From contig JAYWHR010000055.1 of NCBI GenBank assembly GCA_043777675.1, forward strand, positions 1-64,000: a DNA stretch of 64,000 bases, in the 5' to 3' direction. Under the pieces are notes generated by a model that was given only the letters and a program-made list of their open reading frames with translations, ran no database searches and had not been told where the DNA came from. The stretch is from JANMDU01 sp043777675. GTDB lineage: Bacteria > Pseudomonadota > Gammaproteobacteria > Burkholderiales > Burkholderiaceae_C. A program made the translations under genes and the position numbers. This document shows positions 52,336 through 59,561 of this stretch, in pieces; the stretch's first letter is position 1; every line of letters begins with the position of its first letter.

Positions 52336-53213
52336 CAGAGGGATACCTTTCCATCAATACAAGTGACACTCTCGCCGCCGATCCAAATGTCTGTGCCTTC
52401 TTGGCTCACATGCACGCGCCCTGCACGCCCGAGCGCTGTGCCTTGCGCAGCCACATAGCGAGTGGGCGCAAGGCCTGCGCCGATCAGCCATTGCGCGAGT
52501 GCGGCGTTGAGTGAACCCGTCACTGGATCTTCGGTCATCCCGTTGTTGCCGGGGAAGAATGCTCGCACTTCAAATTGCGTTTCATCGCTCACGGTTTGTA
52601 CACCCACTACACCGACTTTGCCGCGTGCGCCAACGACGCCAATATCCAAGCCCGCCAAAATCGCCGCATCAGGCGTCAAGGCCAATACTTGGCTTGCGCT
52701 CTTGAGCATCACGCCGCGCCAGTTCGGCCCATTGTCACACCAAGCATGCGCAACGATGTCACTGCGCGCGATCCTCAAGCCCCGTGCAATCAAAGCCACA
52801 TCCGTTTCATCCAACGGCCCGCTCTTGAGTAGAGGTGGCGCAGCAAACGCGAGGCGTGCTCCTTGCGTATTGATCTCTCGCTTGATCCTCACCAAACCAA
52901 TGCCGCATTCCTGCACGATGAATTCCCCCTTCGGCTTACCGCCTGCCTCAGCCCAGGCGTGACAAGTGCCAAGAGTAGGATGCCCCGCAAACGGCAGCTC
53001 GCGCCCTGGGCAAAAGATGCGCACTTTGTAATCAGCGCTTGCATCAGTGGGCGGCAGCAAAAAAGTGCATTCGCTCAAATTCGTCCAGTTCGTGAAGTGC
53101 TGCATCTGCTCGGTGCTCAAACCCGTGCCATCCAACACCACCGCCAGTGGATTGCCTTTGTAGGCGATAGCGGTGAACACATCGACTTGTTTGAAAGGGC
53201 GCTGTTTCATCAT
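52335..53213 (-). CDS. PhzF-family isomerase/epimerase
   Basis: 292 aa from ATG 53213 (MMKQRPFKQVDVFTAIAYKG). The catalytic Glu is in NLSECTFLLPP near 46, and PGRELPFAGHPTLGTCHAW near 72-90 plus NGMTEDPVTGSLNAALAQWL near 230-249 complete the diaminopimelate-epimerase-like fold. PhzF itself isomerises a phenazine precursor, but most homologues, as here, have no phenazine genes nearby and an unknown substrate. It lies in an overlapping minus-strand series with the VOC gene (1-bp overlap). Confidence 0.9.
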   Translation of the reverse strand: MMKQRPFKQVDVFTAIAYKGNPLAVVLDGTGLSTEQMQHFTNWTNLSECTFLLPPTDASADYKVRIFCPGRELPFAGHPTLGTCHAWAEAGGKPKGEFIVQECGIGLVRIKREINTQGARLAFAAPPLLKSGPLDETDVALIARGLRIARSDIVAHAWCDNGPNWRGVMLKSASQVLALTPDAAILAGLDIGVVGARGKVGVVGVQTVSDETQFEVRAFFPGNNGMTEDPVTGSLNAALAQWLIGAGLAPTRYVAAQGTALGRAGRVHVSQEGTDIWIGGESVTCIDGKVSL

Positions 53214-53225
53214 GATTCGATCCAT

Positions 53226-53408
53226 TTAATGCGCACTTGAGGCGCGTTCGTTAGGTGTCAGGTGAGCTAGTTGGCCGTCGCCAGATTTCCAATTTTCTTG
53301 CCCCAAAAATCCCGGTGTGGCTTTAGCGGCAGCATCGATCAGTGCATCAAGCGCGAAATAGCGATCGTCGAAGTTGCCGGGGATGAAGATGAAGGCGGCG
53401 CTGTACAT
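53226..53408 (-). pseudogene. Truncated antibiotic-biosynthesis-monooxygenase (ABM) protein
   Basis: 60 codons. MYSAAFIFIPGNFDDRYFAL, DALIDAAAKATPGFLGQENW matches the first half of a common ABM-domain family of about 100 aa (FIFxPGxYDxxFxxLDxxI, ATPGFLGxExW). After SGDGQL the frame ends in AHLTPNERASSAH, and the expected YYW...LxxHPxHxxAK and C-terminal strand are missing. It may be a 3'-truncated gene or a diverged short protein; the intact N-terminus and correct start argue for recent truncation. It lies 12 bp before the PhzF gene. Confidence 0.6.
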
Positions 53409-53426
53409 AGTTTTGTTTTTCCCAAA

Positions 53427-54071
53427 TCAAGATACAGCAATATCCAGCACACCCTTGCTTGCGGGATGCGAGAGCAAAGGCGCATACCATCTCTCAATGG
53501 CGGGATACGCCATGCTGGTCTCGCCGCTTGCAGTCCGCACTGCCCACCAGCGATGCACTTCGCAAAGAATAGGAATATCGGCCATCGTTAAAACTTCGCC
53601 AGCCATATACGACTGCTTTGCCAGATGCGCTTCAACGATGCTGAGCCAACGATTCACCTTGCGCGTGTACTCTTCAATCAGCGCATGATTGCGTTGCTCG
53701 GGCGCTGTGCGAAACCATTGCACAAAGGGCAAGCCGCTCGCGCGATTGAGCTCAGATTGCTGCCAATCCATCCAGCGCTCGGCATCAAAGCGTTGCTTCG
53801 CCCCAAGCGGATAAAGCACATCTTGAGAATACTTTTCACAAAGATAGCGCACGATCACATTGCTTTCCCAAAGTGTGAAACCGCCGTCTTGCAACACAGG
53901 AATCATCGCATTCGGATTCATCGCTTGAAACTCAGGCGTGTTCACCACGCCAAAAGCGGCGCCTGCGTCAAGACGCTGAATAGGTAGGTTCAAATACTGC
54001 GCCGTCCACATGATCTTGCGCACATTGATGGAGCTGATCCGCCCCCAAAGTGTCAAACCAGAGCCGCTCAC
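53427..54071 (-). CDS. Glutathione S-transferase
   Basis: 214 aa. N-terminal thioredoxin-fold domain (LTLWGRISSINVRKIMWTAQ; IPVLQDGGFTLWESNVIVRY with the Glu-Ser pair that binds glutathione near 69-70) and an all-helical C-terminal domain (MAGEVLTMADIPI, the N-capping box). The subgroup cannot be fixed. The start overlaps the stop of the aminotransferase gene (ATGA), so they are translated in tandem. Confidence 0.9.
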   Translation of the reverse strand: MSGSGLTLWGRISSINVRKIMWTAQYLNLPIQRLDAGAAFGVVNTPEFQAMNPNAMIPVLQDGGFTLWESNVIVRYLCEKYSQDVLYPLGAKQRFDAERWMDWQQSELNRASGLPFVQWFRTAPEQRNHALIEEYTRKVNRWLSIVEAHLAKQSYMAGEVLTMADIPILCEVHRWWAVRTASGETSMAYPAIERWYAPLLSHPASKGVLDIAVS

Positions 54072-55258
54072 AAATGCGCTTTCAGCACAACCGCCAATGC
54101 TGCTACACCGACGTTGATCTGCTCCACGCTAGCTGTAACGAAACTTAGGCGCAAAGTGTTGTGTTGTGCGTTGTCGGCATAGAAGGCTGCGCCGGGCACG
54201 AAGGCCACGTTGCGCTCTACGGCTTGTGGCAGGAGGTCGGTTGCGTTCATATGCGCGGGCAGTTTGACCCAGAGGAACATACCGCCGGAGGGTTTGTTCC
54301 ATTCAATACCTGTGCCTTTCAGCTCGCGGTCTAGTGCAGCCAACATGGCTTCGCATTGCGATTTGTAGAGTGCGCGGATCGTGGGGACATGGCGGTCAAT
54401 GAAGCCGTCCTTGAGCACTTCTGCCACCAAGCGTTGGTTGAAGCTGGGTGTGTGCAAATCTGCGGCTTGCTTGGCTTGCAAGAGCTTGGGATACAAGGCT
54501 TTCGGTGCCACGAGAAAGCCTAAACGCAGGCCGGGTGCGAGCGTTTTGCTAAACGATCCCATGTAGATGCAGCCATCGGGGTTGCGGGCGGTGAGCGATG
54601 CCGGCGGCGGCGTGTCGAACCACAAATCGCCATAGGGGTTGTCTTCAATGATGGGCAGGCCGACGCTCTGTGCTTCAGCACTTAGCGCTGCTCGCCTGAC
54701 CTCGCTCATACTGCGGCCTGTGGGGTTTTGATAATTGGGGATCACATAGATAAAGCGTGCATCTTTTGCCTTGCGCTTCACATCGTCAATCAACACGCCT
54801 TCATCATCGCTTGCAATGCTCACATACCTCGGCTCCATCGGTGTAAAAGCTTGCAGCGCGCCGAGGTAGGCGGGTGTCTCGACCAAGACAGCAGAATCTT
54901 TATCAATCAAGATTTTTGCAATGAGATCCAGTGCTTGCTGTGAGCCGGTGGTGATCAACACTTGATCAGGATCTACTGTCCACGCTACGCCTGCCGCTGC
55001 GCTTTGCTGAGATAGCTGCTGCGCCACAAATTCACGCAGCGCGGGAAAGCCTTCGCTGGCGGCGTATTGCAGTGCAGCTTGACCATCTTTGGCCAATACT
55101 TTCGCGCAAGCTGCTGCAAATTCAGTGATGGGAAAAGTCTTCGGCGATGGCAACCCACCCGCAAAGCTGATGATGCCAGGTTTGTCCGTCACCTTCAAAA
55201 TCTCGCGGATCACCGAAGGGTTCATACGCTCTGCGCGTGCTGCTAGTTTCCAATTCAT
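54068..55258 (-). CDS. PLP-dependent class I/II aminotransferase
   Basis: 396 aa from ATG 55258 (MNWKLAARAERMNPSVIREI). IISFAGGLPSPKTFP near 29-43 is typical of the aminoadipate/kynurenine aminotransferase-like group; the PLP Lys is in MGSFSKTLAPGLRLGFLV near 235-252, and YVIPNYQNPTGRSMS near 170 binds substrate carboxylate. No N-terminal DNA-binding domain, so it is a metabolic enzyme. Possible roles are 2-aminoadipate or branched and aromatic amino acid transamination. It is 2 bp from the cupin gene and overlaps the GST gene. Confidence 0.88.
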   Translation of the reverse strand: MNWKLAARAERMNPSVIREILKVTDKPGIISFAGGLPSPKTFPITEFAAACAKVLAKDGQAALQYAASEGFPALREFVAQQLSQQSAAAGVAWTVDPDQVLITTGSQQALDLIAKILIDKDSAVLVETPAYLGALQAFTPMEPRYVSIASDDEGVLIDDVKRKAKDARFIYVIPNYQNPTGRSMSEVRRAALSAEAQSVGLPIIEDNPYGDLWFDTPPPASLTARNPDGCIYMGSFSKTLAPGLRLGFLVAPKALYPKLLQAKQAADLHTPSFNQRLVAEVLKDGFIDRHVPTIRALYKSQCEAMLAALDRELKGTGIEWNKPSGGMFLWVKLPAHMNATDLLPQAVERNVAFVPGAAFYADNAQHNTLRLSFVTASVEQINVGVAALAVVLKAHL

Positions 55259-55260
55259 TT

Positions 55261-55596
55261 TTACTCTCCACCTTGTTTGCCGTAAAAAACAAACCAAGTC
55301 ACAAAATCATCGCTGAAATTTTCAAAGCGGTGCACCACGCCCGCCGCCACAAAAAACGCATCGCCCGCTGCTGCATCAAAGCGCTGCCCGTTGATCACCA
55401 GCTCGCCTTTGCCGCGCTGAATGAAATACAACTCATCTTGCGTATGCGGTTGCTGCAAGTCTTCGTTCTTCGGTGCAAACACCTCCACACTCATCGTGCC
55501 GCCCGCCATCATTGTGATGAAAGGCGCGCCTTGCGGATAGGTCGAAGTGGGCGCTGCGGGTAGGCGCGCGAGGGCTTGGTTGATAGAGACTTTCAT
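55261..55596 (-). CDS. Small cupin-domain protein
   Basis: 111 aa from ATG 55596. The cupin metal motif 1 is PHTQDELYFIQRGKGEL (about 50-66) with His, Gln and Glu; motif 2 is GDAFFVAAGVVHRFEN (about 78-93) with His. A single beta-barrel, likely a metal-binding enzyme or sensor. The start overlaps the EamA stop (ATGA). Function unknown. Confidence 0.82.
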   Translation of the reverse strand: MKVSINQALARLPAAPTSTYPQGAPFITMMAGGTMSVEVFAPKNEDLQQPHTQDELYFIQRGKGELVINGQRFDAAAGDAFFVAAGVVHRFENFSDDFVTWFVFYGKQGGE

Positions 55597-56507
55597 GGCT
55601 TCGCCTTTGCGTCCACAGGCATCTTCTTGCCCACATAAACAGTCGCAATCACCGCGATGGCGAAAAACAGAGTCATCATGTCTAGCCGCTCGCCCGCCAA
55701 AGGCACGGCAAACAGCAAACTCAAGAAAGGCTGAATCAATTGAATCTGACTCACGCGCACAGCGCCCAAAGCCAGTGCGCGATACCACGCAAAAAAACCA
55801 ATCCACATGGAAAACAACGCCACATAAGCAAAGCCCACCCAGCTCATCGCTGCAATCGCTTGGGGTTGCGCGGGTGCAAAGATCAAAGCCAGCGGCAGGG
55901 TGATGGGCAGGCAGCTCACGAGCACCCAGCAAATCACTTGTTCAGAGCCCAAGCGCGGCGTGAGGCGCGCGCCGCCGATGTAGCCGAATGCGCCGGTGGT
56001 CATGGCGATGATGAGATAGATGTTGGCTGCGCCTAAATAAATGCCGCCCGCTCGCCAGATCATGAAAGCCAACACCAAGCCGCTGCCCAGCACGGCGCAA
56101 GCCCAGAAGCCTTTTGAGGGGCGCTGCTTGAACCACAGCGCGCCGAGCACAGCGGTAGACAATGGCAAGAGGGCCGTCACGACTGCACCGTGCGTGCTCG
56201 GTACATAGCGCAAAGCCAGCGCCAGAAACAACGGAAAGCCCACGATCACGCCAAAGGCCGTCATCGCCACCAGCGGCCACTCAGCGCGGGTGGGGATGTT
56301 AAGCGTGCCGCGTGATTTTTGCCAAAGCAAATACAGCACCGAAAGCAGCCCCGCTACCGCCGCCCGGCCAAAGGTCACGAACCAAGGCGAGAGCTGTGGC
56401 GCATCCGTGCCGCCCACGGCAATGCGCGTGAAAGGCAGTGTGGCGGCAAACAGCGTTACGCCGATCAAGCCCCAGAATAAGGCTTCTTTTTCTTTCGCGG
56501 CGTTCAT
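55593..56507 (-). CDS. EamA/DMT-family permease
   Basis: 304 aa with ten hydrophobic segments in two EamA repeats (LFWGLIGVTLFAATLPFTRI; then AVVTALLPLSTAVLGALWF). RYVPSTHGAVVTALLP near 107 is the typical end of the first repeat. Exporter of metabolites, substrate unknown. Ends 3-4 bp inside the cupin gene start and lies 10 bp after the LysE-type exporter. Confidence 0.88.
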   Translation of the reverse strand: MNAAKEKEALFWGLIGVTLFAATLPFTRIAVGGTDAPQLSPWFVTFGRAAVAGLLSVLYLLWQKSRGTLNIPTRAEWPLVAMTAFGVIVGFPLFLALALRYVPSTHGAVVTALLPLSTAVLGALWFKQRPSKGFWACAVLGSGLVLAFMIWRAGGIYLGAANIYLIIAMTTGAFGYIGGARLTPRLGSEQVICWVLVSCLPITLPLALIFAPAQPQAIAAMSWVGFAYVALFSMWIGFFAWYRALALGAVRVSQIQLIQPFLSLLFAVPLAGERLDMMTLFFAIAVIATVYVGKKMPVDAKAKP

Positions 56508-56517
56508 AGCTTTGCTT

Positions 56518-57120
56518 TCATACAGTTAACATCCAAAACGCCGTCACGATCAAAACCAATGCCATCGCGCGGTTAAACCAAAGCAGCCTTGCGCCCTGCG
56601 CAAGCCAACCGCGCAGCGCTGCGCCCATCAGCGCGTAGGCAAGGTTGCTGAAAAAAGCAAAAGCCATCAGTGTGGGCAGAAGCACCATGAGGCGCGGCCA
56701 AAAATCTGCTTTGCCTGCCAGCCAACCTGCCACCACGGTGAGCGCAAACATCCAAGCCTTGATATTCACAAACTGCAAAGCCGCGCCTTGCCAAAAAGTC
56801 ACGTTTAACTTCGCCGCATCAGCCTGCGCTAAAGAGCCGCTGCGCGAGAGCTTGAATGCGAGCCAAAGCAAATACGCGCAGCCCACGCCTTTCACAAGCC
56901 AGATCAGCGCCGGCGCAGCCACCAGCAGCGCACCCAAGCCAAATGCACAGAGCAACACCAATGCCCCCCAGCCAATCGGCACAGCGCAAACAAAATGCAT
57001 GGCCCCCTTCAAGCCGCGATTCGCAGCCAGCGCGGTCGATAGCGTGGTGTTGGGCCCCGGAGAAAAGCTCATGGCTGTGCCTAAGACAAGTAGCGCGGTG
57101 AATTCAGGCCAAGGCATCAT
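56518..57120 (-). CDS. LysE-family exporter divergent from the MocR regulator
   Basis: 200 aa from ATG 57120 (MMPWPEFTALLVLGTAMSFS); the open frame reaches to 57186 but that part lies over operator-like DNA. AMSFSPGPNTTLSTALAANR near 15-34 is the LysE signature. Six membrane segments. It is transcribed away from the MocR-type gene with 107 bp between them, the usual arrangement for a regulator and its target, so it probably exports a compound that needs an aminotransferase-like sensor (an amine or amino acid). Confidence 0.85.
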   Translation of the reverse strand: MMPWPEFTALLVLGTAMSFSPGPNTTLSTALAANRGLKGAMHFVCAVPIGWGALVLLCAFGLGALLVAAPALIWLVKGVGCAYLLWLAFKLSRSGSLAQADAAKLNVTFWQGAALQFVNIKAWMFALTVVAGWLAGKADFWPRLMVLLPTLMAFAFFSNLAYALMGAALRGWLAQGARLLWFNRAMALVLIVTAFWMLTV

Positions 57121-57170
57121 GATGTTGAAATATATTTGAAATAACTGTACATTAAATGGCAATACAGTAC

Positions 57171-57207
57171 CAATACAGATAAGCAATTCAGTTCAAGATC
57201 TGTATTG
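57171..57207. promoter_or_regulatory. Operator-like inverted repeat between lysE and MocR genes
   Basis: CAATACAGAT (57171-57180) and ATCTGTATTG (57198-57207) are a perfect 10-bp inverted repeat with a 17-bp gap. A direct copy of the left half, CAATACAGT, precedes at 57160-57168, and ACTGTA appears at 57144-57149. MocR regulators bind such repeated half-sites, so this is the likely binding region. Confidence 0.7.
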
Positions 57208-57227
57208 CTTCAAAAAGAGATACAGCC

Positions 57228-58700
57228 ATGCTGATGAAAACTGCCACTCACACGCTCACCGAGCAACTCGTGCAGCGCTTTGCCGAGCGCATCAAATCCC
57301 GTTTGCTCGCTGCGGGCACGCGCCTGCCCAGCGTGCGCGAATGTGCGCGGCAGCACAGTGTGAGCCCACATACGGTGGTGGCGGCCTATGACCAGCTCGT
57401 AGCGCAGGGCTTGGCGGAGGCGCGCAAGCAGCGTGGGTTTTTCGTACGTGACATGCTCGTTTTAAAGCAAAATCAGCCTATAGCCGGCATAGAATCTGCG
57501 CGAAGCGCTATTAAAAACATAGTAAATATTGGCGCAGAGCCCAAGCCGCGTATCGATGCCACTGCGCTGATTCGCGGCATGTTTTACCGCCCGATGTCGA
57601 ATTTGCGAAAGCCATTTACCGACATGCTCCAGCCCGGCATGGGCGTGTTGCCAGCCGATTGGATGCAATCCGATTTCATCGGCCCCGCAGTGCGAAAAGT
57701 GAGCCAAGGCAAGAGCTTGCTTGATGTGAGCCTGCGCTATGGCGAGCCGCTGGGCGATCCGTCGCTGCGTGAGGCGCTGTCTGTGAAGCTGCGCGATTAC
57801 GCGATTCACACCAGCCAAGACAACATCATCACCACGCTGGGCGCTACGCAAGCGCTCGATATCGTGAGCCGCACTTTGCTCAAAGCGGGCGATGCGGTGA
57901 TGGTGGAAGAGCCCGGCTGGGCGGTGGAATTTGCGCGACTCGATGCGCTGGGCATGCGCATCTTGCCTGTGCCGCGCAACGCTGACGGGCCCGATATGGC
58001 GGTGATGGCGCGCTATTGCCAGGAGCATGCGCCCAAGCTTTATGTGAGCGTGAGCGTCTTGCACAACCCCACCGGCGCAAGCCTATCGCCCGCCAGCGCA
58101 CATCGCATTTTGCAGCTCGCCGGGCAGCATGATTTTCATATCGTTGAAGACGACACCTATTGCCACATCGCCCCCGGCCACAGCACCCGCATGACAGCAC
58201 TCGATGGCTTGCAGCGCACCATCTATGTGAGCGGTTTTGCCAAAATCCTCGCGCCCAATTGGCGCATCGGCTTCATCGCTGCGCCTGAGCATTTGACTGA
58301 GCGCTTGCTCGACACCAAACTCCTCACCTCGCTCACCACACCCGCTCTGCTTGAGAGAGCGCTGGCGCATTGCATCAACGACGGCCATCTGCGCAAACAC
58401 AGCGAGCGCGTGAAAGTGCGCTTAGACGCCGCCCGTAGCCGCAGCGCCCGCCTCGCCTTGCAACACGGCTGCACTTTCGCAGCTGAGCCCGCAGGTTTAT
58501 TCGGCTGGGTAGACACCGGAGTCGACACCGAGCAACTTGCCGCCCGCATGCTGGACGACGGCATCTTGCTCGCGCCGGGCAGCCTGTTCACAGCCAACCG
58601 AGCCCCCAGCCAGCTCATGCGAATCAATTTTGCGGCGACGCAGGATGCAGGGATTTGGAAGAAGTTTGCGCACGCGCGTGAAAGCATGCAGCGCAGTTAA
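57228..58700 (+). CDS. MocR-type (GntR HTH + aminotransferase) transcription regulator
   Basis: 490 aa. A winged-helix GntR domain (about 10-75: ERIKSRLLAAGTRLPSVREC, HSVSPHTVVAAYDQLVAQGL) is joined by a linker to an aminotransferase-fold domain (about 130-480), with the PLP Lys in VSGFAKILAPNWRIGFIA near 335. Such proteins sense PLP adducts. The linker at about 85-100 (IAGIESARSAIKNIV) is encoded by a sense copy of the dispersed repeat, a tolerant place for an insertion. It faces the LysE exporter across an operator-like repeat. Its stop overlaps the GNAT stop by 4 bp (convergent). Confidence 0.9.
   Translation: MLMKTATHTLTEQLVQRFAERIKSRLLAAGTRLPSVRECARQHSVSPHTVVAAYDQLVAQGLAEARKQRGFFVRDMLVLKQNQPIAGIESARSAIKNIVNIGAEPKPRIDATALIRGMFYRPMSNLRKPFTDMLQPGMGVLPADWMQSDFIGPAVRKVSQGKSLLDVSLRYGEPLGDPSLREALSVKLRDYAIHTSQDNIITTLGATQALDIVSRTLLKAGDAVMVEEPGWAVEFARLDALGMRILPVPRNADGPDMAVMARYCQEHAPKLYVSVSVLHNPTGASLSPASAHRILQLAGQHDFHIVEDDTYCHIAPGHSTRMTALDGLQRTIYVSGFAKILAPNWRIGFIAAPEHLTERLLDTKLLTSLTTPALLERALAHCINDGHLRKHSERVKVRLDAARSRSARLALQHGCTFAAEPAGLFGWVDTGVDTEQLAARMLDDGILLAPGSLFTANRAPSQLMRINFAATQDAGIWKKFAHARESMQRS
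57481..57527 (+). repeat. Dispersed 44-bp element, copy 17 (inside the MocR gene)
   Basis: TAGCCGGCATAGAATCTGCG, then AGCGCTATTAAAAACATAGT. Sense orientation; read as AGIESARSAIKNIV. Stretches before it (AAAATCAGCC) also resemble the flank of copy 15. Confidence 0.9.
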
Positions 58701-59209
58701 ATTGCGGCAATGGCGCTGATTGGCAAAAACATCGGTGAAGGCTCGGGCGAAAGATCACCTTCCAAAAGTGCAAACCCGAGCTTCTGATAAAAGGCTACGG
58801 CTGTCGCATCCGCATCTAAATACAGGCCGTAGCTGTCGATTTGCTTGGCAATGGATTGCGTGAGCAGCAGCGCATGCTTCATGATTCGGCTCCCCAACTG
58901 CTGGCCTTGATAGCGCTGATCGATGCCAAGCATGATCAGGCGTGAGCAAGGAATCTTGCGCGGCAAGCTGCCCAGATCAAGTGCAGATAAAGCTACCATA
59001 TCAATCATGTGCTGCGCCAGTGTGTAGAAACCAGCGAAGCGATCGTCTTGCGCAGAATCCGTAAGCACGTAGGCTACGCTCAGACTTTTCCTCACCTGCG
59101 GCTTGAGGCTGTTGTTTACAAAGCTGTTTATGCTGGTGTGGCCGCAATCGAATTGTTTTTGACCGGTGTAGCTTTGTGCTGGGTCATACAGCGATATTTC
59201 AAAGCTCAT
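58697..59209 (-). CDS. GNAT-family acetyltransferase toxin
   Basis: 170 aa. The opening FDCGHTSINSFVNNSL (about 20-35) is the CGxxxLDxFL-like start of TacT/AtaT-type toxins, which acetylate charged tRNA. The acetyl-CoA motif is LGIDQRYQGQQLGSRIMKHA near 92-111, and FYQKLGFALLEG near 143 is motif B. Its start overlaps the antitoxin gene by 11 bp. Toxin activity is inferred from family and pairing; it is not shown by sequence alone. Confidence 0.88.
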   Translation of the reverse strand: MSFEISLYDPAQSYTGQKQFDCGHTSINSFVNNSLKPQVRKSLSVAYVLTDSAQDDRFAGFYTLAQHMIDMVALSALDLGSLPRKIPCSRLIMLGIDQRYQGQQLGSRIMKHALLLTQSIAKQIDSYGLYLDADATAVAFYQKLGFALLEGDLSPEPSPMFLPISAIAAI

Positions 59210-59504
59210 GCTTGGCGCTCTGGGCGCGGTGCTGCAGATCAGGCAGAGCCATAAGGTCTTTCATCGCTGGCGTGGGTGCGGCTGGCTGGGCAAGCAATTG
59301 CACCAAAGCCGTTTGCCCTTTTTGAGAGAGGCTGATGCTGGCGTGTTCACTCAGCACCTTTCGGGCTTTCTCTACCGCTGGGCCGAGCACGAACGAGGTT
59401 AAGTCCAAGCCGTCCAAAGCAGCCGCTCGGCTTAGCAGCTCTTTCATATCTGCTGTGGTTTTGAATTCCATGCGAGATTGACGAAGGTTTAATACGGCTT
59501 CCAT
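59199..59504 (-). CDS. DUF1778-type antitoxin
   Basis: 101 aa from ATG 59504 (MEAVLNLRQSRMEFKTTADM), with GGGAG 7 nt upstream. The N-terminus is a ribbon-helix-helix domain (RMEFKTTADMKELLSRAAAL, then TSFVLGPAVEKARKVL), the rest is a flexible toxin-binding tail. It is upstream of and overlaps the GNAT gene, the normal order. It should neutralise the toxin and repress its own promoter at 59533-59561. Confidence 0.88.
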   Translation of the reverse strand: MEAVLNLRQSRMEFKTTADMKELLSRAAALDGLDLTSFVLGPAVEKARKVLSEHASISLSQKGQTALVQLLAQPAAPTPAMKDLMALPDLQHRAQSAKHEL

Positions 59505-59532
59505 ACGGATACTCCCAAAATACAATGATTGA

Positions 59533-59561
59533 ATTATACGGCTATTGACCGTATTTTTCAA
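59533..59561 (-). promoter_or_regulatory. Promoter with embedded operator for the GNAT/DUF1778 module
   Basis: On the minus strand TTGAAA (59556-59561), a 17-bp spacer and a perfect TATAAT (59533-59538). The spacer carries the inverted repeat ATACGG / CCGTAT (59536-59541 and 59549-59554); further ATACGG copies are at 59492-59497 and 59503-59508 around the start codon. The -35 box overlaps the proA stop codon. Ribbon-helix-helix autorepression is expected. Confidence 0.75.
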
